64,000 nucleotides of DNA from Streptomyces griseiscabiei (lineage in GTDB: Bacteria; Actinomycetota; Actinomycetes; Streptomycetales; Streptomycetaceae), in assembly GCF_020010925.1 (NCBI RefSeq), contig NZ_JAGJBZ010000003.1, positions 744,001 through 808,000 on the forward strand, in the 5' to 3' direction. The notes below the pieces were generated by a model. That model was given only the letters and a program-made list of their open reading frames with translations, had not been told where the DNA came from and ran no database searches. A program made the translations under genes and the position numbers. Shown in pieces: positions 41,892-49,381 of the stretch (its first letter is position 1; every line of letters begins with the position of its first letter).

Positions 41892-42599
41892 GTGAACCCA
41901 GTCAAGCCAGGAGAGACGCCGCGTACGCCTTGGATCGTAGGGGTGTCCGGCGCATCCGGCACCCCATACGCCGCGGCGGTGCTCCGCGCGCTCCTCGCCG
42001 CCGGTGAGAGCGTCGACCTCGTGGTGTCCCGGGCCTCGCGGCTGACCCTGCTGGACGAGACGGGTATCTCCTTCCGCGACGCCCACTGGCGCGACGACCT
42101 GCGCGCATGGCTGACCCTCGGCGCCGACGGCAAGCCCGGCACGTTCACCGTCGATGTCGAGGGCGACCGGGGTGACCGGGTACGGCACTGGAGCGCGGGC
42201 GACCTGGCCGCCGGACCGTCCTCGGGCTCGTACCCCGTCAAGGGGATGCTGATCGTCCCCGCGTCGACGGCGTGTGTCGCGGGCGTGGCCCTCGGACTGA
42301 GCAAGGACCTGCTCCAGCGGGCGGCGAGCGTGACCCTCAAGGAGGGGCGGCGCCTGGTGGTCGCCGTACGCGAGACGCCGTTGAACGGCCAGACCCTGCG
42401 CCATCTGGTCACCCTCGACGACGCGGGCGCGACCGTACTGCCCGCGTCCCCGGCCTTCTACGCGGGCGCCACGCACATCCAGGACCTGGTGGACTTCGTC
42501 GCCGGACGGGCGCTGGACGCGGCGGGCGTCCCGCACACCCTGTACCGGCGCTGGGAGGGCGACATGGGCGGCGCCCGCGCCGCCCAAGGCACCGACTGA
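41892..42599 (+). CDS. mqnM: UbiX-like flavin prenyltransferase
   Basis: 235 residues from GTG 41892. The FMN-binding fold begins WIVGVSGASGTPYAAAVLRALL, with IVPASTACVAGVALGLSKDLLQRAASVTLKEGRRLVVAVRETP and LPASPAFY as in UbiX. It supplies prenylated FMN to the UbiD-like decarboxylase. A stretch of about 35 residues (RAWLTLGADGKPGTFTVDVEGD) after the second strand is longer than in E. coli UbiX. Expression seems leaderless. Confidence 0.88.
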   Translation: MNPVKPGETPRTPWIVGVSGASGTPYAAAVLRALLAAGESVDLVVSRASRLTLLDETGISFRDAHWRDDLRAWLTLGADGKPGTFTVDVEGDRGDRVRHWSAGDLAAGPSSGSYPVKGMLIVPASTACVAGVALGLSKDLLQRAASVTLKEGRRLVVAVRETPLNGQTLRHLVTLDDAGATVLPASPAFYAGATHIQDLVDFVAGRALDAAGVPHTLYRRWEGDMGGARAAQGTD

Positions 42600-42688
42600 G
42601 GCGATCGAGTCGGCCGTACCCACATACGGTCGACCCCCACCACCCCCCCACGTACCACCCCCCCGCACCACTGACTTCACTCACTGCA

Positions 42689-42718
42689 CAACGCAACGCA
42701 ATGCAACGCAACGCAACT
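42689..42718. repeat. Pentanucleotide tandem repeat upstream of lrp gene
   Basis: Six units of CAACG in a row (one CAATG, the last CAACT) occupy 30 bases, 25 bases before the AsnC/Lrp start. This is the only perfect short-unit microsatellite noticed in the window and lies in the leader or promoter of the gene. Confidence 0.8.
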
Positions 42719-42742
42719 CTTCAGCGGAAGGCAACCGATCGC

Positions 42743-43198
42743 ATGGACGCGGTGGACAGGCAGCTCATCCAGGCCCTGAGGGAGAACGGCCGGGCCTCCT
42801 ACGCGGAGCTGGGGCGCCTCGTCGGTCTGTCGGGACCCAGTGTCACCGACCGCATCAACCGGCTGGAGGCGGCCGGTGTCATCACCGGCTATCGCGCCAC
42901 CGTCAACGCGGCCTCGCTCGGCCTCGGAGTGACGGCGCTCATCGGTATCTCCCTCTCCGACGCCGCCGACCACGAGGACGTGGCGAGCCGGCTGCGGGAG
43001 CTGGCCGAGATCGAGGACTGCTGGTTCATCGCGGGCGACGACTCGTACATGCTCAAGGTGCGCGCCCCCGACGTCGACGGCCTGGAGAAGACCATCCGCC
43101 GGCTCTCCGGCACGAAGGGCGTCTCCCGGACCCGTACGACGATCATCCTCTCCACGAAGTGGGAGAACCGGGTGGGTGAGCTGCCGGAGGAGGAGTAG
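42743..43198 (+). CDS. Lrp/AsnC-family transcriptional regulator
   Basis: 151 residues: HTH (VDRQLIQALRENGRASYAELGRLVGLSGPSVTDRINRLEAAGVI) and the RAM ligand-binding domain (ALIGISLSDAADHEDVASRLRELAEIEDCWFIAGDDSYMLKVRAPDVDGL in pattern). ATG 42743. It lies in the same direction between the UbiX-like and mqnE genes, so it may sense an amino acid and adjust this group, but no operator is obvious. Confidence 0.92.
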   Translation: MDAVDRQLIQALRENGRASYAELGRLVGLSGPSVTDRINRLEAAGVITGYRATVNAASLGLGVTALIGISLSDAADHEDVASRLRELAEIEDCWFIAGDDSYMLKVRAPDVDGLEKTIRRLSGTKGVSRTRTTIILSTKWENRVGELPEEE

Positions 43199-43257
43199 GG
43201 CGGTAGGCGTACGGTTGGTGAGGTCGTAGAGGCGGTTGATCGGTGAAGGGTGTGGGC

Positions 43258-44421
43258 ATGGACGTCGGGCTCAAGCGCGAGCTGGAGGAGAAGGTCCGCT
43301 CCGGTGAGCGGCTGACCCGTGAGGACGGCATCGCGCTGTACGAGTCGGACGACCTGGCCTGGCTGGGCGGTCTGGCGCACGAGGTGCGGACGCGGAAGAA
43401 CGGCGACGTCGTCCACTTCAACGTCAACCGCCACCTCAACATGACCAATGTGTGCACGGCCTCCTGCGCGTACTGCTCCTTCCAGCGCAAGCCGGGGGAG
43501 AAGGACGCGTACACGATGCGGATCGAGGAGGCGGTGAAGCTCGCCAAGGCGATGGAGGGCGAGAACCTCACCGAGCTGCACATCGTCAACGGCCTGCACC
43601 CGAACCTCCCGTGGCGCTACTACCCGCGCTCGCTCAAGGAGCTGAAGGCCGCCCTGCCGAACGTCTCGCTGAAGGCGTTCACGGCCACGGAGATCCACCA
43701 CTTCGAGACGATCAGCGGGCTGTCGGCATCGGAGATCCTGGACGAGCTGATCGACGCGGGCCTGGAGTCCCTCACCGGCGGCGGCGCGGAGATCTTCGAC
43801 TGGGAGGTCCGGCAGCACATCGTCGACCACCGCACCCACTGGGAGGACTGGTCGCGGATCCACCGCCTGGCGCACGAGAAGGGGCTCAAGACCCCCTGCA
43901 CCATGCTCTACGGCCACATCGAGGAGCCGCGCCACCGCGTCGACCACGTCCTGCGCCTGCGTGAACTGCAGGACGAGACCGGCGGCTTCCAGGTCTTCAT
44001 CCCCCTGCGCTACCAGCACGACTTCGTCGACGTGCAGGACGGCAAGGTGCGCAACCGCCTCCAGGCCCGCACCCGGATGGCCACGGGGGCCGAGGCCCTG
44101 AAGACCTTCGCGGTCTCCCGGCTGCTCTTCGACAACGTCCCGCACGTCAAGGTCTTCTGGGTCATGCACGGCGTCCAGACCGCCCAACTCGCCCTGCAGC
44201 ACGGCGCGGACGACATGGACGGCTCGGTCGTCGAGTACAAGATCACCCACGACGCGGACAACTACGGCACGCCGAACAAACTCACCCGCGAGGACCTGCT
44301 CGACCTCATCCGCGACGCCGGCTTCCGCCCGGTCGAACGGAACACGAGGTACGAGATCATCCGCGAGTACGAGGCCCCGGACCCGGCCCGCCGCGAGTCC
44401 CCGCAGCCGATGCGGGTCTGA
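43258..44421 (+). CDS. mqnE: Aminofutalosine synthase (radical SAM)
   Basis: 387 residues. The 4Fe-4S SAM motif is C66TASCAYC73, followed by the TIM-barrel motifs HIVNGLHPNLPW, FTATEIHHFE, GGGAEIF and HGHIEEP-like TMLYGHIEEPRHRVDH. It joins the enolpyruvyl benzoate product of MqnA to SAM to give aminofutalosine. ATG 43258 with GAAGGG upstream is preferred; GTG 43243 is in frame. Confidence 0.94.
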   Translation: MDVGLKRELEEKVRSGERLTREDGIALYESDDLAWLGGLAHEVRTRKNGDVVHFNVNRHLNMTNVCTASCAYCSFQRKPGEKDAYTMRIEEAVKLAKAMEGENLTELHIVNGLHPNLPWRYYPRSLKELKAALPNVSLKAFTATEIHHFETISGLSASEILDELIDAGLESLTGGGAEIFDWEVRQHIVDHRTHWEDWSRIHRLAHEKGLKTPCTMLYGHIEEPRHRVDHVLRLRELQDETGGFQVFIPLRYQHDFVDVQDGKVRNRLQARTRMATGAEALKTFAVSRLLFDNVPHVKVFWVMHGVQTAQLALQHGADDMDGSVVEYKITHDADNYGTPNKLTREDLLDLIRDAGFRPVERNTRYEIIREYEAPDPARRESPQPMRV

Positions 44422-44440
44422 GGCCGTCCGGTTGTTCGCG

Positions 44441-44570
44441 TGTGGGTGCGTGGAGCTTCTCGCGCAGTTCCCCGTGGCTCTGAATGGCGACGGGAGGCGC
44501 CCCTGAAAAGCAGCGGGCGCAGCCCCTGCTTGTCAGGGGCGCGGGGAACTGCGCGACCGGCCCCCACCGG
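44441..44570. repeat. Structured intergenic repeat, copy B
   Basis: Left arm CGCGCAGTTCCCCGTGGCTC (from 44461) and right arm GGGCGCGGGGAACTGCGCG (to 44555). The first 15 bases of the left arm match copy A, then it diverges. The internal hairpin is AAAAGCAGCGGGC-GCA-GCCCCTGCTTGT. Located after mqnE. Its stem is less perfect than in copies A and E, so it seems to be decaying. Confidence 0.7.
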
Positions 44571-44588
44571 ACGGACGCCTGGGGGTCA

Positions 44589-44605
44589 AAGGGGCGCGGC
44601 CCCTT
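44589..44605 (+). terminator. Short hairpin after repeat copy B
   Basis: AAGGGGC pairs with GCCCCTT around GCG. Isolated small stem-loop upstream of the GNAT gene; it may help end mqnE transcription. Confidence 0.4.
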
Positions 44606-44682
44606 GAAGGGATGGGACGGGTAGGGGCGGCGGGGGCGAATCCCTCTTGAGGCGAGCCGCACGTAATGACTACGGTCACCCC

Positions 44683-45207
44683 ATGCCCCTTACGTTCCAC
44701 CTGGACCCACCCCTCACCCCCACCCTCCACGACGGCATCCTCACCCTCTGGGCGGACGTCTCCAACGCCGGCGGAGCGGTGGGCTTCGTCCCCCCGGTCA
44801 CCCCGGAGGAGATCCGTCCGGAACTCCTCAAGCACCTCACGGCCATGGCGGAGGGCAGACACCGCCTCCTCCTCGGCCTGGACGCCACCGGCACACCCGC
44901 CGCCACCGCCTTCTTCAGCTTCAACACCCACCGCCTGATGACCCACTGGGTCTGGCTCTACACGGTCATGGTCCACCCGGACCACCAGGGCAAGGGATAC
45001 GGCCGCGCCCTCATGGCCGCCGCCGAGACCGCGGCCCGAGGCTTCGACGGCATAGACGCCGTCCGCCTGGGCTGCCGAGGCGGCCATGGCCTCGAACACT
45101 TCTACGCCTCCTGTGGCTACAAGGAGGTCGGCCGCGTCCCCGGCGCGATACGCGTCGCCCCCGGCGACCACCGCGACGACATCACGATGCTCCTGCCCCT
45201 GACCTGA
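44683..45207 (+). CDS. GNAT-family N-acetyltransferase
   Basis: 174 residues with the GNAT core: YTVMVHPDHQGKGYGRALMAAAETAARGFDGIDAVRLGCRGGHGLEHFYASCGYKEVGR in pattern. The acetyl-CoA pyrophosphate loop QGKGYG is complete. TACGGT (44671-44676) ends six bases before ATG 44683, so a leaderless transcript is likely. The substrate is unknown. Confidence 0.88.
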   Translation: MPLTFHLDPPLTPTLHDGILTLWADVSNAGGAVGFVPPVTPEEIRPELLKHLTAMAEGRHRLLLGLDATGTPAATAFFSFNTHRLMTHWVWLYTVMVHPDHQGKGYGRALMAAAETAARGFDGIDAVRLGCRGGHGLEHFYASCGYKEVGRVPGAIRVAPGDHRDDITMLLPLT

Positions 45208-45336
45208 GCCCCGCCCGGGACCGCACCGCGCGGCCCGCACCCCCCTGCAAGATCGCCCGCCGACCGTGCTTCACTGGACGATGCCCCGCGAACGCCGGGG
45301 GCGCTGTCCGGAACGGGTACGGAAGACTGGATTGAG

Positions 45337-45726
45337 ATGCTCCGCTACACACTGATGCGCCTCGGTATCTTCGTGGGCTGCTTCGTGGTCGTCTGGGCCC
45401 TCGTCTACTCCGGGATCGCCCCGCGCGGCCTCGGCGCCTCCAACGGCATGTGGGTGGTCGTCCTCGCCCTCCTGATCTCCGCGCCGATCAGTTTCGTGGC
45501 GCTCCGCAAGGAGCGCGACCGGGCCTCCGTCCAGATCGCCCCCCGCCTCGACCGCTCCATCGGCCGCGTCAAGTCCAACCTCGCGGCCAACCGCAGCCAG
45601 GAGGACGAGGCGGACGACGAGGCGCGGACGGAGACCTCGGAGGGGACCGCGGAGCCGGTCGAGGCCGCCGCGACCGACGAGGCCACCACGTCCGGCAAGG
45701 CCACCACGTCCGGCAAGGCCTCCTAG
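45337..45726 (+). CDS. DUF4229 membrane protein
   Basis: 129 residues: two N-terminal helices (LGIFVGCFVVVWALVYSGI and GMWVVVLALLISAPISFVAL) in the DUF4229 pattern, then a basic segment and an acidic tail. The last codons encode TTSGKATTSGKAS from an exact 18-base tandem duplication (45685-45702 and 45703-45720) just before the stop. It occurs in many actinomycetes near menaquinone genes; its function is unknown. Confidence 0.85.
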   Translation: MLRYTLMRLGIFVGCFVVVWALVYSGIAPRGLGASNGMWVVVLALLISAPISFVALRKERDRASVQIAPRLDRSIGRVKSNLAANRSQEDEADDEARTETSEGTAEPVEAAATDEATTSGKATTSGKAS

Positions 45727-45787
45727 CGCGTCACCGCACGCCGTCGCGGCCCTCCGTCCGCGACGCCGGAACCGTACGCTTGCCCGC

Positions 45788-46444
45788 ATGGGTGCTGTGA
45801 AGAGCAAACGGATGCCCCGCGCGGTGCGGGAACAGCAGATGCTGGACGCGGCGGTACGGACGTTCGGGCAGCGTGGCTACCGGGCCGCGTCGATGGACGA
45901 GATCGCCGAACTGGCGGGCGTGTCCAAGCCGTTGGTGTATCTGTACCTGAACTCCAAGGAAGACCTCTTCACGGCCTGCATCCGCCGCGAGGCCAAGGCG
46001 CTCACCACCGCCGTACGCGCGGGCGTGGACCCCGAGCTGCCCGCCGACCGTCAACTCTGGGAAGGGCTGCGGGCGTTCTTCACGCACACCGCGCGCAATC
46101 CGGACGCCTGGGCGGTGCTGCACCTCCAGGCGCGGACGCACGGGGAGCCGTTCGCCGCCGAAGTGGCGGCGATGCGGGAGGAGATGGTCGCGTTCGTGAC
46201 GGGGCTGATCCTGGTCGCGGCGCGGCAGGCCCGGAGCGATCCGTCGCTGCCGGAGGGGGAGGTCGCGGGGCTCGCCGAGGCGCTCGTCGGAGCGGCGGAG
46301 TCGCTGGCCGCTTGGGCGAACGTGACGCCCGGCATCACGGCGCGTCAGACCGCGGCGACGTTGATGAACTTCGCGTGGGCGGGTCTGGGCGACCTCATGG
46401 AAGGCCGGGCCTGGACGTCGCCCCCGGGACCGGGCGCCAAGTAG
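45788..46444 (+). CDS. TetR-family transcriptional regulator
   Basis: 218 residues: HTH at about 10-57 (REQQMLDAAVRTFGQRGYRAASMDEIAELAGVSKPLVYLYLNSKEDLF) and a TetR C-terminal domain. TACGCT (45775-45780) ends seven bases before ATG 45788, and no Shine-Dalgarno is present, which suggests leaderless expression. No divergent target gene adjoins it, so its regulon is unclear. Confidence 0.9.
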   Translation: MGAVKSKRMPRAVREQQMLDAAVRTFGQRGYRAASMDEIAELAGVSKPLVYLYLNSKEDLFTACIRREAKALTTAVRAGVDPELPADRQLWEGLRAFFTHTARNPDAWAVLHLQARTHGEPFAAEVAAMREEMVAFVTGLILVAARQARSDPSLPEGEVAGLAEALVGAAESLAAWANVTPGITARQTAATLMNFAWAGLGDLMEGRAWTSPPGPGAK

Positions 46445-46466
46445 CCCGGGGGTACGGGTTCGTGGG

Positions 46467-46543
46467 CGGGTGCGGCTCCGGTGGGGCTTCTCGCGCAGTT
46501 CCCCGCGCCCCTGAAAGACCAGCCCCCACCGGACCCGCACCCG
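46467..46543. repeat. Structured intergenic repeat, copy C (internally deleted)
   Basis: Keeps the outer stem (GGGTGCGG..CCGGTGGGGCT with AGCCCCCACCGG..CCGCACCC) and the left arm TCGCGCAGTTCCCCGCGCCC, but lacks the right arm and both inner hairpins. It lies between the convergent TetR and DUF6716 genes. Confidence 0.75.
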
Positions 46544-46568
46544 GCAACGCACCCCCGCCCCCCACCCC

Positions 46569-47870
46569 CTACGCCGCCCCCCACCTCCGCAACGTAGGTG
46601 CCACCCTCTGCCGCCCCACCCGGTACAACGACTTCGCCCCGCTCCGAGCCACCCGCCGCACCACCCCCTTGACCCGCCCGGAATCACCCCCACCGAGCGC
46701 GGCCGGCACGGCCCGGCCGGACTCGTCGAGCCCGTGCCGCCGAAGGAGATCGCCGAGGTACAGACTCGCGCGCTGGGGCGTGTAGTAGGGGCGCAGCGGC
46801 GGCAGCACGACCCCGTCCGAGCGCAGCGCGGCGAGACGGGCCCGCGCGGCGGCGTACGGGTCGGACTTGCCGATGCCCTGCGCCGCCGACCAGGCCGGAT
46901 CCGGCTGCGGCAGCGCCCCCGCGTCGAGGTCGTCCCAGGAGGCGAGGCACCCGGAGTGGAGGAAGTAATGGTTGCCGTGCGCCTCCCGGACCCCGAAGTC
47001 GGTGAGGATCGCGGTCGGGATGCCCCGGTGCATCGACTCCAGCGCGGCGGTGGAGCTGACCGTCACCAGCAGGTCGGTGCGGTCGAGCACCTCGCCCATG
47101 TTGCCGTAGACCAGCCGGAGGTTGGCGGGCGCGGCCTCGGCCAGTTCCTCGACGAGGAGCTGGTACGGGTCGGCCTCGACATGGGTGGTCGCCTCACCGG
47201 GCATGCTGCGCAGCTTGATCAGCACCTCCCGGTCGGGACGCAGGCGGGCGTGCGCGGCGGCCCGTTCGAGCAGCGCCAGCCGCGCGGTCTTGCCCTTCGG
47301 CACGGACGGCTGCACGGCGAAGGTGAGCGTGAACGGCCGCTCCCCGGGCACCGGCGGGAGATACGGTTCGCCCCCGAGGAACGGCAGCGCGCACTCCACG
47401 ACCGTGTCCGGGTCGACGCCCACGCTGGTGAACGCCCGCCGGAAGCGGCCCGCGTCGTACGCCGAGTTGGCGAGGACGAGATCGCTGCCGGCCCGGGTCA
47501 TCAGCCCGTCGACCATCTTCTCGTAGACGACACCGACGTACCCGGCGACGGTGACCGGCCGCCGCTCCCGCCCCTCCCAGGCCAGCCCCAGGCTGTGGGT
47601 GAGCGTGAGGACCGTGCCGCCGAGCAGTGCCATCACCACGATGTCGGCGGCGGCCAGCTCCTCGTCGTCGACCAGGTCGGCGGCGGTCACCTCCCGCCGG
47701 GTGTCGGGCACGATCCCGATCTCGGCGAGCTGCCGCTCGGTCGGCGTCGACCGGCCGCTCAGGAAGTACGCGTCGAGCGCGTGTCCGGGCGCGAGCTGCT
47801 GAGCCACGGCCGCGCCCCACTTCCAGCGGGTGTCCGAGTCGGCGAGTACGGCGATGCGTCTGGGAGGCAT
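46569..47870 (-). CDS. DUF6716 putative glycosyltransferase
   Basis: 433 residues beginning RRIAVLADSDTRWKWGAAVAQQLAPG, the characteristic start of this actinobacterial family. A GT-B-like second half has GNMGEVLDRTDLLVTVSSTAALESMHRGIPTAILTDFGVREAHGNHYF, like capsule and polysialic-acid-type transferases. A basic C-terminal tail (KGVVRRVARSGAKSLYRVGRQRV) may bind membrane. It probably adds sugar to a surface polymer. The 248 bases upstream hold its promoter and nothing else I can identify. Confidence 0.8.
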   Translation of the reverse strand: MPPRRIAVLADSDTRWKWGAAVAQQLAPGHALDAYFLSGRSTPTERQLAEIGIVPDTRREVTAADLVDDEELAAADIVVMALLGGTVLTLTHSLGLAWEGRERRPVTVAGYVGVVYEKMVDGLMTRAGSDLVLANSAYDAGRFRRAFTSVGVDPDTVVECALPFLGGEPYLPPVPGERPFTLTFAVQPSVPKGKTARLALLERAAAHARLRPDREVLIKLRSMPGEATTHVEADPYQLLVEELAEAAPANLRLVYGNMGEVLDRTDLLVTVSSTAALESMHRGIPTAILTDFGVREAHGNHYFLHSGCLASWDDLDAGALPQPDPAWSAAQGIGKSDPYAAARARLAALRSDGVVLPPLRPYYTPQRASLYLGDLLRRHGLDESGRAVPAALGGGDSGRVKGVVRRVARSGAKSLYRVGRQRVAPTLRRWGAA

Positions 47871-48118
47871 GGCTCAGGGCCCTTCCTGGCGTGAATCGTC
47901 CGGCGCGCGCCCCGGTTCGGCATGTTCGCGCGGTGCGGAGAGATTAAGAAGGATTCCTGAGTGTCGTATGAGCATTTACTGCCGGAGCCGAGGCGGAGGC
48001 GGTGCGTCCGTGGTGCCGGACGCCTCAACTGCACTGCTTTTCAAGCGACTTGCCCGACCTGCCCGTCGGTCCGCAGCGCCCGCCCGCCATGAAGAGTTTC
48101 TGTGATGTTCACGTGTGC

Positions 48119-49099
48119 TCAGGCAACGAGCGGGTACACGTCGCCCCTCACATGGACCCTCGTTCCGGCCCGCAGTTCGAAGGCGCCCCACGTCTGTCCG
48201 TCGGCCGCGTAGGTGACCGTGCCGGGCAGCGGTACCGGCGCCCGGAACTCCGCGCGGACGAGGGTCGCCGGGGGTGTGCCGTGCTCGGCGAGGCAGCGGG
48301 CCACGGTCCACATGCCGTGCGCGATCGGCCGGGGGAAACCGAACAGCCGCGCGGCGAGCGGGTGCAGATGGATCGGATTGCGGTCCCCCGACACCGCTCC
48401 GTACCGCCGCCCGACATCCCCGCCGAGCCGCCACTCGGCGACGCCGGGCAACGGCTCCGGTCCACCACCGGCCTCGTCGCGCGCGCCCTGCACGCCCGGC
48501 GTGCCTGGCGTGTCCCGCGCGCCCTCGCCCCGCCGGTGCCGTGCGAGATAGGTGCTCCGCGACTCCCACGCGACCGCGACCCCGCTTCCGTCCGCGCCCC
48601 CGCCCGTGCCCCCGTCCGCGCGTTCCCGTCCGTCCCGCACCTCCGTCACCACCGTCGCCTCCGTGCCCCGCCGGTGGGGTGCCAGCCCGGCGACGTACAC
48701 GGTGATCTCGTAGGTCCCGGTGGCCGGCAGCTGGCGCCGCCGGGTGATCTCGATCGAGGTGTGCACGAGCCCGAGGAGTGGCAGCGGGAAGTCCCGGCCG
48801 GACATGAGCCGCATGGCGAGCGGAAAGCCGAGCACGTGCGGATACGTCGGCGGTACGGCGTCCTCCCCGGTCGGGAACCCGCAGACGCGCTCGTACGCGG
48901 CGAGCCGCGCGAGGTCGATCCGGACGCCGGGGAGGACGAGCCGGGGGAGGCGGAGGGGAGCCAGGGGGCCGGTGTCCGCGCCGGGGTCGTGACGGGCCGC
49001 CGCGCGGGGGAGCCGGAGGCTCTTGCCCGGCGAGCCGAGCGCGCCCCGGGCGAGGAGGGGCGCGAGGGCGGGTGCGTCGGCGAGGGTGAGCGTGCGCAT
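48119..49099 (-). CDS. MaoC-like dehydratase (double hot-dog) protein
   Basis: 326 residues. The C-terminal hot-dog has the hydratase 2 motif: YGAVSGDRNPIHLHPLAARLFGFPRPIAHGMWT (D and H catalytic). The N-terminal half is a second, non-catalytic hot-dog. A Gly-rich low-complexity loop (GGTGGGADGSG and ARDTPGTPGVQGARDEAGG) separates them. It should hydrate trans-2-enoyl thioesters. It is divergent from an acyl-CoA synthetase gene, consistent with fatty-acid metabolism. Confidence 0.87.
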   Translation of the reverse strand: MRTLTLADAPALAPLLARGALGSPGKSLRLPRAAARHDPGADTGPLAPLRLPRLVLPGVRIDLARLAAYERVCGFPTGEDAVPPTYPHVLGFPLAMRLMSGRDFPLPLLGLVHTSIEITRRRQLPATGTYEITVYVAGLAPHRRGTEATVVTEVRDGRERADGGTGGGADGSGVAVAWESRSTYLARHRRGEGARDTPGTPGVQGARDEAGGGPEPLPGVAEWRLGGDVGRRYGAVSGDRNPIHLHPLAARLFGFPRPIAHGMWTVARCLAEHGTPPATLVRAEFRAPVPLPGTVTYAADGQTWGAFELRAGTRVHVRGDVYPLVA

Positions 49100-49154
49100 C
49101 GTTCCTCTTCTCTCTCTTTCCTCTTCGCGCTTCCTCTGCTTTCTTACTCGAAAG

Positions 49155-49176
49155 TCAGGTTACCCAAGGTAAGTGA
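49155..49176. promoter_or_regulatory. Palindrome between divergent MaoC and acyl-CoA synthetase genes
   Basis: GTCAGGTTACC-CAA-GGTAAGTGAC contains a perfect 5-3-5 core, TTACC-CAA-GGTAA (49160-49172), with flanking GTCA/TGAC. A related half-site AGGTAACTTGG lies near 49218. It is a good candidate operator for a fatty-acid-responsive regulator; the identity is unknown. Confidence 0.45.
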
Positions 49177-49381
49177 CGGTCAGGCCTTATGCCCGACCCA
49201 GGAAATGAACGACCCTCAGGTAACTTGGCGCGCCCTTGACCTGCGCATGAGCCGTGCGCGGGCGGTCGGCGACACTGCACATGCCCGGCCCCGTTCCATC
49301 TCCGTACCATCGCCACACTCACACGAACCTCACACACCAACCCCGTACGATCCGGACACGCCGAACGCCCAGGAGCCGCCC

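Noticed and set aside
48002..49381. N-terminal extension making the acyl-CoA synthetase 1103 residues
   Set aside because: It overlaps the MaoC gene antisense; the GTG at 49382 has AGGAG and gives the usual family length.
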